Source: a virus
Reading direction: 5' to 3' (one strand)
IMG/VR virus record: IMGVR_UViG_3300013110_000446
Coordinates: 1-45,160 of that record
DNA length: 45,160 nt
Part shown: positions 22,130 through 28,420 of the stretch, piece after piece
Layout of the letters: each line of letters opens with the position of its first letter
Position numbering within the stretch: the stretch's first letter is position 1
The notes under the pieces: generated by a model
Told to the model about the DNA's origin: nothing
Seen by the model: only the letters and a program-made list of their open reading frames with translations
Databases searched by the model: none
Translations under genes and position numbers: made by a program

Positions 22130-22705
22130 TTAATTATTTATATTATTAAAAACTGTTTTTTTCATTAAAAGCCTGCATATGATGTTTATTCGCATGGAAA
22201 AGTATATATGACTAGGTCCTTTTCCATAATGTAATATACTTCCGTCTATGACAATTGCTCTATTATATTTTGGAATAAAAACTTTACCTGTATACTCATC
22301 ATCTGTTAATAAAATGGTTTCTCCTCCCCATGACGGAGCCCATTTCTTTTCCATAAGTACAGGATATATAAAAGAATATTCTGTATAATCATCTACGTTT
22401 TCTACTGTATTTCCTAATAATACACCCAATTCTGCTTTATTTGATTTATCAAGATGTGGTGTACTGTCCAATCCTTTTGTTTGGCCGTTAGCAAATATAG
22501 ATGAAATATAAACATCATCCCATAAGGCATGAACTTTATCTTCAAATAAATTCCAGATAGGTGTATGTTTTAAAGTGGATTTCCAAAAAGGGGGGCAAAT
22601 GTCATCGGGCTTATTTCCATAAACCCAATGAGAAGTTTTAAAATATTCTATAACATCTGTTGCTTGTGATTCAGATAATAAATCATCTAGTATTTTGTAT
22701 TGCAA
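22130..22705 (-). CDS. 2OG-Fe(II) oxygenase
   Basis: A 191-residue dioxygenase with His84-x-Asp86 (STPHLDKS), a GGETILL core (127-133), FIPKYNRAIVIDGSILHYG (143-161, distal His159) and Arg172 (SMRINIICRL). All ligands are intact. No ATG is available at the conserved start, and I use TTG at 22703-22705 preceded by GAGAGAC. This gives a 19-base overlap with the metallopeptidase gene. Confidence 0.84.
   Translation of the reverse strand: MQYKILDDLLSESQATDVIEYFKTSHWVYGNKPDDICPPFWKSTLKHTPIWNLFEDKVHALWDDVYISSIFANGQTKGLDSTPHLDKSNKAELGVLLGNTVENVDDYTEYSFIYPVLMEKKWAPSWGGETILLTDDEYTGKVFIPKYNRAIVIDGSILHYGKGPSHIYFSMRINIICRLLMKKTVFNNINN
22135..22142 (-). promoter_or_regulatory. T4-type late promoter TATAAATA
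   Basis: An exact minus-strand TATAAATA, 28 bases before the holin ATG and overlapping the 3' end of the oxygenase gene. The match to the T4 late consensus and its position before a lysis gene support it. Confidence 0.55.
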
Positions 22706-23139
22706 TAGTCTCTCTTGTATATATCTATATGTGGTGCCGTTGCCACTCTACCTGTTTTCTTATTATAAAAATGAAGTTGCATTAAATACACAGGAATTTC
22801 ATAATGCGGAGGACAATCCCAATCTATCACATTATTTTTATCTTGAACATAATGGGCTAACTCATGTACAAGATCTGCTTGATATTCTACAATTGAATAA
22901 TCGTTGAATTTCATATAAATCACACCTCCATAATAAAATCCTCGTATTTCTGTAGTTCCTTGGGCCAATGAACCATTACGTTTTTCAAATTCTTTTAGTA
23001 ATTTTCTTTCCGACATCATTACTATTTTAGGTACTGGTAAATCAAAACCCATATTACAAAAATTTTGTGATTCATGGACCCCTGGTACATTGCAGTTTGC
23101 CTGCATCCACATCATTATTCCAATTGCTAGTGATTTCAT
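22687..23139 (-). CDS. putative zinc metallopeptidase (HExxH)
   Basis: A 150-residue protein with a zinc-protease helix DLVHELAHYVQD (89-100, HELAH at 92-96). A preceding strand GGVIYMKF and a possible third ligand in a C-terminal His (PPHYEIPVYLMQLH region) follow the usual layout. A short hydrophobic start (MKSLAIGIMMWMQANC) looks like a signal peptide or lipoprotein signal, so the enzyme may act in the periplasm. It may help lysis or modify host envelope proteins. The family is not certain. Confidence 0.68.
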   Translation of the reverse strand: MKSLAIGIMMWMQANCNVPGVHESQNFCNMGFDLPVPKIVMMSERKLLKEFEKRNGSLAQGTTEIRGFYYGGVIYMKFNDYSIVEYQADLVHELAHYVQDKNNVIDWDCPPHYEIPVYLMQLHFYNKKTGRVATAPHIDIYKRDYCNTKY

Positions 23140-23149
23140 GTTATTTTCT

Positions 23150-23377
23150 CTATATTAATGTTACTGGAAAGGAATAGGGCGAATGAAGTTTTACCAACTT
23201 GTTCAACATGCAATAAACAAAATGCAACAAACATTGACCGGCCTGGGAGCAACTCATCAACAAACACATCAAAGTTTTTCTTATCCCAGGAGCAATCCTT
23301 CTGTCGTAAAGTTCATCCATTGTTGCCACCAATTTGGTGTAGTAGTCGATGCCACTCCGTTCGCCCAGCCGACTCAA
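23150..23377 (-). CDS. possible small protein, TTG start, in a GC-rich patch
   Basis: A 75-codon frame starting at TTG (23375-23377), overlapping the upstream stop as TTGA, with GAGGG about 7 bases before it. The start (SRLGERSGIDYYTKLVATMD) looks protein-like. The second half is Cys/Leu-rich (CLLMSCSQAGQCLLHFVYCM) and could be a membrane helix. Base composition here is about 46 percent G+C, far above its neighbours. It could be a recently acquired or noncoding segment instead. Confidence 0.42.
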   Translation of the reverse strand: MSRLGERSGIDYYTKLVATMDELYDRRIAPGIRKTLMCLLMSCSQAGQCLLHFVYCMLNKLVKLHSPYSFPVTLI

Positions 23378-23937
23378 AGTAGTCCCTCATCGCTGAGTAA
23401 CTGCTCCTCATCAGCAGAAAGTTCTATGGTTCGCTTAACATTTACTTCAAGAATTACATCATTAAGATCTTGAAAATTCTTTTTAAGAGTTTTAACTGTT
23501 TGTTTAAACTCTTTGATGTCGTCTTTATCAAAGACATTAGTACTAAAAGAATCTCTACCGTACCTAGATTCTTCGCCTCGTTCTTTAAGTTTCTCTATTC
23601 GTTGCCTAACTTCAAATAAGTCCGGTCGAGGTTTTCGTTCACATAAATTAGTATAAAGATTAATACATGCTTTAATGCGTTCTTGTTCTGCAAGCATTTT
23701 ATTAACATCCCATTTGGCGTTAACTATTCCGGTTTTTGCTCGCAATGAATACAATACACTTAATAGATTTTGTTTATAAACTATGTTGTCTGTAACTTCT
23801 TTAAGTTGAGTTTCAATGACCTGTTTAGGATCATTGTATTCATTTATTTCAATGTCTGTATCTATCTCAATAGCATGAACTCGTTGAAATAGTTCTTTTT
23901 GAATTGCTGATGATTTTCTAAGATTGATTTTTGTCAT
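23374..23937 (-). CDS. hypothetical coiled-coil protein (187 aa)
   Basis: A charged, mainly helical 187-residue protein. It has a motif NLLSVLYSLRAKTGIVNAKW (about 58-77), a helix with LAEQERIKACINLYTNLCER, a basic linker and a coiled coil with KEFKQTVKTLKKNFQDLNDV (about 143-162). There is no membrane segment. The consensus promoter at 24056-24084 lies directly upstream, so this is probably an early, well-expressed gene. Function unknown. Confidence 0.78.
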   Translation of the reverse strand: MTKINLRKSSAIQKELFQRVHAIEIDTDIEINEYNDPKQVIETQLKEVTDNIVYKQNLLSVLYSLRAKTGIVNAKWDVNKMLAEQERIKACINLYTNLCERKPRPDLFEVRQRIEKLKERGEESRYGRDSFSTNVFDKDDIKEFKQTVKTLKKNFQDLNDVILEVNVKRTIELSADEEQLLSDEGLL

Positions 23938-24088
23938 TTTGTTTCTCCAGTATTAGCCTAATCTTTTCTTTAGTAGCCTGAATATCTTGTCTAACAATTA
24001 TTCGTTCTGACATGATTTCCTGTCTAAAAAGTTCTTTTTCTAACTCTTTTAAACTATTATACAGGAATTCTAGTTCATTGTCAACCAT
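23918..24088 (-). CDS. small coiled-coil protein (56 aa)
   Basis: A complete frame from ATG 24086-24088 to TAG, reading MVDNELEFLYNSLKELEKEL and on through a helical Lys/Glu/Gln-rich sequence. A perfect sigma-70 promoter lies inside its first 11 codons. Transcripts from that promoter could only use the internal ATG at codon 26 (AGGAAATC ahead of ATG TCA GAA), giving a 31-residue form. It overlaps the next gene by 20 bases. Confidence 0.55.
   Translation of the reverse strand: MVDNELEFLYNSLKELEKELFRQEIMSERIIVRQDIQATKEKIRLILEKQNDKNQS
24056..24084 (-). promoter_or_regulatory. perfect-consensus sigma-70 promoter, inside a small ORF
   Basis: Minus-strand TTGACA (24079-24084) and TATAAT (24056-24061) with a 17-base spacer, 12 of 12 consensus bases. 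The same geometry as the promoters at 13.6 and 15.2 kb. It would drive the 187-residue coiled-coil gene and what follows. Confidence 0.82.
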
Positions 24089-24093
24089 TTTCT

Positions 24094-24270
24094 TCAATAA
24101 TGTACTCGTCTTATAAAGGTTTCATTATAATGGCATCGAGGACACATTTGTCCTGCACCTTCAATGTAACCCAATCTGCTATCAATATGATCGCTTGTTT
24201 TATACTTTGTTTCTTTACCACAACTAACACATAATTCTACTTCTTCTTCTTCCGTACTTGAACTATCCAT
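24094..24270 (-). CDS. small zinc-ribbon protein (58 aa)
   Basis: ATG at 24268-24270 after AAAGG. An acidic start (MDSSSTEEEEVEL) is followed by CVSC (14-17) and CPRC (43-46) in zinc-ribbon spacing and a basic end. It overlaps the upstream 52-residue gene by 34 bases in another frame. A likely nucleic-acid or polymerase-associated micro-ribbon. Unknown family. Confidence 0.6.
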   Translation of the reverse strand: MDSSSTEEEEVELCVSCGKETKYKTSDHIDSRLGYIEGAGQMCPRCHYNETFIRRVHY

Positions 24271-24395
24271 CCTTTGCCTCCGTCTGGTGGTATGTAAGAT
24301 AATCGTGTTATGATTTCTAATTCTTCTTCTAATCCACTGCTTCTTAAATGTTTTATTACTGTAATTGATTCATATTCTTTATTTGCCTTGGCCAC
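24237..24395 (-). CDS. small hypothetical protein (52 aa), GTG start
   Basis: A frame from GTG (24393-24395) to TAG. After the GTG-encoded Met the product reads AKANKEYESITVIKHLRSSG, then a Leu/Glu helix, and ends GWIVQVRKKKK. It overlaps both neighbouring small genes (17 and 34 bases). A weak ribosome site (GGAAAC) precedes it. Support comes mainly from the continuous overlapping chain. Confidence 0.48.
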   Translation of the reverse strand: MAKANKEYESITVIKHLRSSGLEEELEIITRLSYIPPDGGKGWIVQVRKKKK

Positions 24396-24507
24396 GATAC
24401 CGTTTCCAGTTTTTCCTTTTGTGCTTGTTTAAAGGTCTTGACGACCGAGATCTACCTATGCTTGTTTTTTTAGGTGTTGTAGTTTTTTTCTTAACTTTTA
24501 TTATCAT
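24379..24507 (-). CDS. small highly basic protein (42 aa)
   Basis: ATG at 24505-24507 lies in the TAATG overlap with the upstream gene. The product is Lys/Arg/Ser-rich (KKTSIGRSRSSRPLNKHKRK, then NWKRYRGQGK at the end) and must bind nucleic acid or an acidic partner if folded. Short basic proteins ending in this style occur in marine T4-like phages. Confidence 0.55.
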   Translation of the reverse strand: MIIKVKKKTTTPKKTSIGRSRSSRPLNKHKRKNWKRYRGQGK

Positions 24508-24674
24508 TATATTTCTCTTGTTTTATAAACAGTCCCATCATCATAAAACCATATTTCTTTTATTATATGGCCTTTACCATAATAAGGTAATAATTTTTCT
24601 GCTATCTCTTTAGAATCGCATAACTCTACTCTTTTATTATTTGGCCAGTGAATTATTTCCCATTTTTGTTTCAT
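24507..24674 (-). CDS. small hypothetical protein (55 aa)
   Basis: ATG at 24672-24674, overlapping the upstream TAA as TAATG. It starts MKQKWEIIHWPNNKRVELCD and ends WFYDDGTVYKTREI, with an alternating beta pattern and a central helix. It looks like a compact soluble alpha/beta microprotein. Unknown family. Confidence 0.6.
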   Translation of the reverse strand: MKQKWEIIHWPNNKRVELCDSKEIAEKLLPYYGKGHIIKEIWFYDDGTVYKTREI

Positions 24675-24880
24675 TACATATTGTGTCGCATTTTATATAT
24701 TTGGGCTTCAGCATCTATAGGTGGATCGCCCCAATCTATATCTGTTGGATCTCCGCCCATATTTACTTTAGCCCCACCTGCTTCTAATTTTCTTGCCCAA
24801 TAATCCTCTAAACGGCAAGTTCGCAAATATTCTTCTATATCAACAGATGTTCGAGACATCTGAATTTCTTCGTTACTCAT
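24674..24880 (-). CDS. small acidic protein (68 aa)
   Basis: A 68-residue protein: a helical N-terminus (SVDIEEYLRTCRLEDYWARK, 12-31), then Gly/Asp/Pro-rich turns (GGDPTDIDWGDPP) and a short helix. It overlaps the 26-residue upstream ORF by 8 bases and the next gene by one. No known motif. Confidence 0.62.
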   Translation of the reverse strand: MSNEEIQMSRTSVDIEEYLRTCRLEDYWARKLEAGGAKVNMGGDPTDIDWGDPPIDAEAQIYKMRHNM

Positions 24881-24953
24881 CTTTATATAAAGCCTTCATC
24901 CATAACCAAAAGGATACTGTACCTTCGTCACCTTCATGTCTTGTCCTTTTCAT
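24873..24953 (-). CDS. 26-residue microprotein
   Basis: ATG at 24951-24953 overlaps the upstream TGA as ATGA, and it ends in TAA 8 bases inside the next gene. The product begins MKRTRHEGDEGTVSFWLWMK. Without homologues its reality rests on the seamless overlaps and on filling an otherwise empty gap. Confidence 0.42.
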   Translation of the reverse strand: MKRTRHEGDEGTVSFWLWMKALYKDE

Positions 24954-25099
24954 TCTGTTCCTTTTAACATTTGTTTTCTAGTTGAATGTCTAAATCTTTC
25001 TTTCATATTACCCATCCATCGGAAGGGTGTACATAGAGTACATCTTGGAATTCGTTTCCTCCAAGATTTAGACTTGCGTTTTCCTATCTTCTTCTTCAT
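24950..25099 (-). CDS. small basic protein with Cys pair (49 aa)
   Basis: ATG at 25097-25099, inside the 3' end of the upstream gene (32-base overlap). The product is very basic at its start (MKKKIGKRKSKSWRKRIPRC), then has a CTLC pair (20-23, with only two Cys in total) and an Arg/Lys-rich end. Probably binds nucleic acid. Similar tiny basic proteins with a single Cys pair are common in phages. Confidence 0.55.
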   Translation of the reverse strand: MKKKIGKRKSKSWRKRIPRCTLCTPFRWMGNMKERFRHSTRKQMLKGTE

Positions 25100-25259
25100 A
25101 TTCTACCCATTGCATTAATTGTTCTTCACCTGTCCATTTGGCAGAAACTACTGGATAATTTTTCCATGCTCGTCGAACAGCATCTTCACCGCCCCGACAT
25201 AATACCTTTGATCCGTCTTCTAATGTTAACTCTACTACTTTAACTGTCTTTGAATGCAT
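25068..25259 (-). CDS. small hypothetical protein (63 aa)
   Basis: Start taken as ATG 25257-25259. An upstream in-frame TTG is less likely. The protein starts MHSKTVKVVELTLEDGSKVL, with a central RGGEDAVRRAWKNYP helix and a C-terminus WTGEEQLMQWVEYEEEDRKT. Beta-beta-alpha pattern, soluble. Unknown family. It lies 7 bases after the transporter gene. Confidence 0.65.
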   Translation of the reverse strand: MHSKTVKVVELTLEDGSKVLCRGGEDAVRRAWKNYPVVSAKWTGEEQLMQWVEYEEEDRKTQV

Positions 25260-25266
25260 TGTCAAG

Positions 25267-26232
25267 TTATTTTAATTTGGCCTCAAATTCTCTTAAACGC
25301 CTATAAACACTCATTAATTCAATAATAGTAGGCCATGCTTTTAATAGATATTGCATCGATCCTTCTACTCTACCAAATGCTCTTATTATTTGTTGCATTA
25401 CACCTAGAGTCATTACTCCTGCAACTATTGCTGGTGCTAGGAATACATAAGCGGATAATACATTTGCTTGTAAGTAAGCCATTCGACCAATATTAAAATA
25501 TAGATAACGTATATAACTTAAAAAATGAATTTTACGAACATCATCAAAGAATTCTTCTATTTTCTTTGGTCTAACAGTTCCATCATCTTCTGCAATAACA
25601 AGTATTTTTCTATATGCCGCTTCTTTTGCTTGTATATCATATTCTATACCAACTAAACGCAATATCCACCCTAATCCAATTAAAAAGGCAGTACCACCTA
25701 ATGTCCAAAGTAACGCACCTGCAATCAATCCATATTCCCAATCACCAAAAAAGAATATTGGAATACCCAATGATAATCCAAATAATATAGGAACAAACTG
25801 AACTAAAACCATAACTGATTCGATTAAAGATGTTCCTAAACTTTCCATTATACGACTAAATTTAATTGTATCTTCTTGAACTCTTTGCGATGCACCTTCT
25901 ATTTTTCTGGCTTTGTCATACACACTATGATACCATTCAACCATTGCTGTACGCCATCTAAACAAATAGTGAGCTGTAAAAAAACTTATTACAACATAGA
26001 GTCCAACATATATTCCTGCTAGTGTAATAAATGACAATAAACTTGCAAAATATTCTTCTATTGTAATTGCATTTGGTGTAGCAAGTGCTTTTTGAATCAT
26101 ATCATAAAATTGACCAAACCATTCATTTATTTTTACATCAATCTTTACTTGAACCCAAAGTGATCCTAAAATAATTATTGAGCCAAGCCAAGACCATAAC
26201 AACCATTTTTTATTTAAAAAAAATCTAAACAT
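25267..26232 (-). CDS. SbmA/BacA-like peptide transporter
   Basis: A 321-residue inner-membrane protein with 6-7 hydrophobic helices. It matches SbmA/BacA in FFTAHYLFRWRTAMVEWYHS (84-103), the QRVQEDTIKFSRIMESL region (116-132) and the hallmark LVGIEYDIQAKEAAYRKILV (212-231), followed by the AEDDGTVRP loop. In bacteria these proteins import antimicrobial peptides, B12-like compounds and certain antibiotics by proton coupling. It is shorter than E. coli SbmA (about 400), losing mainly terminal segments. There is no ABC ATPase domain. It overlaps the upstream 85-residue gene by 8 bases. Confidence 0.87.
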   Translation of the reverse strand: MFRFFLNKKWLLWSWLGSIIILGSLWVQVKIDVKINEWFGQFYDMIQKALATPNAITIEEYFASLLSFITLAGIYVGLYVVISFFTAHYLFRWRTAMVEWYHSVYDKARKIEGASQRVQEDTIKFSRIMESLGTSLIESVMVLVQFVPILFGLSLGIPIFFFGDWEYGLIAGALLWTLGGTAFLIGLGWILRLVGIEYDIQAKEAAYRKILVIAEDDGTVRPKKIEEFFDDVRKIHFLSYIRYLYFNIGRMAYLQANVLSAYVFLAPAIVAGVMTLGVMQQIIRAFGRVEGSMQYLLKAWPTIIELMSVYRRLREFEAKLK

Positions 26233-26482
26233 AATATCTCTCTATTTCTTTCTCAACTTCATTTATTGCTTTCAAGTATTCTTCTTTATTTTCGCCTGAA
26301 GTGTTTACTTGTGATAAGCGAAATTTTAAATCTTTTAAAGTTAGCGACACCTCACCTGCTGTAAAACATTTTTTCCATTCCATAACTGCTTTAACAACAG
26401 GTTTTTGTTGGTCGTATATAATTCTTGTTCGTTTAAAATACGGATCCAATTTGTTAATCCCTTGATAGTATACACCTATCAT
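26225..26482 (-). CDS. hypothetical helical protein (85 aa)
   Basis: A soluble, charged, mostly helical 85-residue protein (KAVMEWKKCFTAGEVSLTLK, then KDLKFRLSQV and a C-terminal KEEYLKAINEVEKEIERYY helix). Its start overlaps the upstream small membrane gene as ATGA, and its end overlaps the SbmA-like gene by 8 bases. It may be translated with the transporter. Unknown family. Confidence 0.68.
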   Translation of the reverse strand: MIGVYYQGINKLDPYFKRTRIIYDQQKPVVKAVMEWKKCFTAGEVSLTLKDLKFRLSQVNTSGENKEEYLKAINEVEKEIERYYV

Positions 26483-26628
26483 GTTCCTCTTGGTGGTTTA
26501 GGTCCTCCATTTTCTATCCATTCTATTAAACTATACACAATGGCTATTTCTAAAGAAGTCCACATTATATTACCACCTGCTAATCCGACAAAAAGTAGTA
26601 TACATATACCTATAACGTATTTAATCAT
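26479..26628 (-). CDS. small membrane protein (49 aa)
   Basis: ATG at 26626-26628, overlapping the SET gene by 8 bases. The product MIKYVIGICILLFVGLAGGN continues with a second, weaker hydrophobic stretch and ends NGGPKPPRGT. One or two membrane helices. It lies between the SET-domain gene and the transporter group. The function is unknown. Confidence 0.6.
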   Translation of the reverse strand: MIKYVIGICILLFVGLAGGNIMWTSLEIAIVYSLIEWIENGGPKPPRGT

Positions 26629-26926
26629 TTATTCTATATAGTGTGTACTTAACGGTAAGTTCTTCGTTATCTTTGATATCTTTAATAGCAACTAAATGAT
26701 AATGATTAGTAACCAAATCTTTCCATTTGATTATATTAGGTTCTTCTGAATGATTAATAAATCCGCCTAATGGAGTTCTAATCCAACCGTCTTCAAAATC
26801 TGCATTATATACATGTGATATGCCTAAATTTGTTCCTTTTGAAATAGAACAGGTAGTAAATAGTCCTAACCCTTCAATATTTGATTTTTTAATAGTTAGA
26901 CTATCTAGCAATGGTTTATACATCAT
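26621..26926 (-). CDS. SET-domain protein
   Basis: A compact 101-residue SET-domain protein. It has the GLGLF motif (19-23) after SNIE, ISKGTNLG (28-35), the hallmark GFINHSEEPN (55-64, SAM-site NHS) and EELTVKYTLY (88-97, catalytic Tyr region). Family members methylate lysine, on histones in eukaryotes and on other proteins in bacteria and viruses. There is no pre- or post-SET zinc region, as in viral and bacterial minimal SET proteins. It overlaps the SAM methyltransferase gene as ATGA. Confidence 0.85.
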   Translation of the reverse strand: MMYKPLLDSLTIKKSNIEGLGLFTTCSISKGTNLGISHVYNADFEDGWIRTPLGGFINHSEEPNIIKWKDLVTNHYHLVAIKDIKDNEELTVKYTLYRIND

Positions 26927-27627
26927 GTATTTATTTTAGAAAAATAAATGTAATGGACTCCATTTTCGTCATGCGAGGTATCCCATAATACTTCGTCTGG
27001 ATTAAACAATCCGTCTATTAGTTTTTTTATTAGTTTATGATTTAAACCATAAACTGGTATTTTACCTTTTACTCCTGACATAAATTGATCATCTCCTAAA
27101 TCAAAATAAAATATAGGAGTAGTATTATCGTCATTATATTCATCGGGCACATGAAACAATCTAAAAAATAATTTACCATTAGGCTTGAGTATTCTATAAT
27201 ACTGATTTATTATTTTTTGATGTTGCATAGGATGATTGCAATGAAGACATCCTACATCTATTATAGCATCAAACATTTCATTTGTAAAGTCCAAATATGC
27301 CGCATCTTGTGCAGAAAAAACAACATCAGGAAATTCTTTTTGTGCATTATCTATTGCTGTTTGGGATATATCAACACCATAAACATTATTAAATTGTTCT
27401 AATAATCTTATGTTTTTTCCTTCTCCGCATCCACTGTCTAATATTGTAATATCTTTAGAAAAATTATAATGCTTCAAAAACCATTTTACATGAGGATCTG
27501 GATCTTGTTTAGACGACCATATGTTACCAGGATCTTTAGCCGCAAAAAATGTTTCCCAATTTGTATTTGCACAATTGCTAGGACTATCTACAAATGTTTT
27601 TCGTATTCCATCAAATTCTTTACTCAT
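26923..27627 (-). CDS. class I SAM-dependent methyltransferase
   Basis: A 234-residue Rossmann methyltransferase. Motif I is ILDSGCGEGKN (62-72), then VYGVDIS (82-88) for the ribose-binding Asp, an SAQDAAYLDF acidic loop, FDAIIDVGCLHC for motif IV, and ILKPNGKLFF for the beta-5 region. The DVGCLHCNH segment is typical of thiopurine-methyltransferase-like or small-molecule enzymes, not of DNA methylases, which would show NPPY. Substrate unknown. Overlaps the SGNH gene by 8 bases. Confidence 0.84.
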   Translation of the reverse strand: MSKEFDGIRKTFVDSPSNCANTNWETFFAAKDPGNIWSSKQDPDPHVKWFLKHYNFSKDITILDSGCGEGKNIRLLEQFNNVYGVDISQTAIDNAQKEFPDVVFSAQDAAYLDFTNEMFDAIIDVGCLHCNHPMQHQKIINQYYRILKPNGKLFFRLFHVPDEYNDDNTTPIFYFDLGDDQFMSGVKGKIPVYGLNHKLIKKLIDGLFNPDEVLWDTSHDENGVHYIYFSKINT

Positions 27628-28420
27628 TCATAAACTCATCTAATATATCTTTTAAATAAACATCTAATAATATTTTCTGTCCTTTTTCGTTATGGTGATA
27701 ATTATCCATTACTGTTATATCATCAAGTTCATAATTACGAGTGATATATTTACTAAATGATTGGTCTTTATAACATTTAAAGGCAGATAACCTTTTTAGT
27801 TTTTCTAATGATAAACAGGTATCTGCTATACCTCCTTCGTTTTCTAGCCAACCATAAGGAAATATTAAAAATTTTGAATTTAAAGAATCTATGTAACTTA
27901 AAATATGATCAATTTCTTTAACTGCAAAGTTTGATCTGGCATAATTTACTACACCAAATAACGGATCTCGTTTTGTTTTATCGTCTTCTTTGATCAAATT
28001 AAATCTTGTTTTAAGTTGCCATAAATTTATAAAATCTGGTAAATGTCCTTGACCCGAGTTTGACAAAATATCGTAATAGAAAAAATTCTCTTTGCTTTCT
28101 CGAATACCAAAAGTATATTCTTTATATAATACTTGTCTTGGTTCGCTTGATGATAATGATATTATAATTTTATCAAAAAAATCTAATCCGTATTTGCTCT
28201 GTATTTCATCAATAAAAAATCTAGTTCCGTTTAAACCATCACCACCATGACAAAAAACATGTGTCTCAACATTATATTTTTTATGTAATTCGTATGGCCA
28301 TCCTTTAAAATGATCTATATTATAATCGTCTACAAATGTATCTATTGCTATTTGTTTTTTAGCAGGAATAGGATTATATTCGCCGGCTACAAAACTGCAA
28401 CCTATTATTGCTATTCTCAT
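27620..28420 (-). CDS. SGNH/GDSL-like hydrolase
   Basis: A 266-residue protein with block I GCSFVAGE (7-14, candidate Ser9), a glycine-rich block (CHGGDGLNGTRF, 57-68), a mid-chain IIISLSSSEPRQ strand, and block V MDNYHHNEKGQ (238-248). Asp239 and His242 are spaced as the catalytic DxxH. It is better conserved than the copy at 8215-8871. It may remove acyl groups from a glycan or other ester. Overlaps PurN by 4 bases. Confidence 0.72.
   Translation of the reverse strand: MRIAIIGCSFVAGEYNPIPAKKQIAIDTFVDDYNIDHFKGWPYELHKKYNVETHVFCHGGDGLNGTRFFIDEIQSKYGLDFFDKIIISLSSSEPRQVLYKEYTFGIRESKENFFYYDILSNSGQGHLPDFINLWQLKTRFNLIKEDDKTKRDPLFGVVNYARSNFAVKEIDHILSYIDSLNSKFLIFPYGWLENEGGIADTCLSLEKLKRLSAFKCYKDQSFSKYITRNYELDDITVMDNYHHNEKGQKILLDVYLKDILDEFMNE

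Noticed and set aside
23158-23473. Plus-strand frames across the GC-rich block (two overlapping ORFs of 74 and 96 codons)
   Set aside because: All supported genes are on the minus strand, the frames run antisense to the 187-residue gene, contain no recognisable motif, and have no good ribosome site.
25236-25265. TTGACA followed 17 bases later by TAAAGT on the minus strand
   Set aside because: The -10 matches only 4 of 6, and the site lies across the stop of the transporter gene and the start of the next CDS. Unlike the three promoters listed it is not near-consensus.
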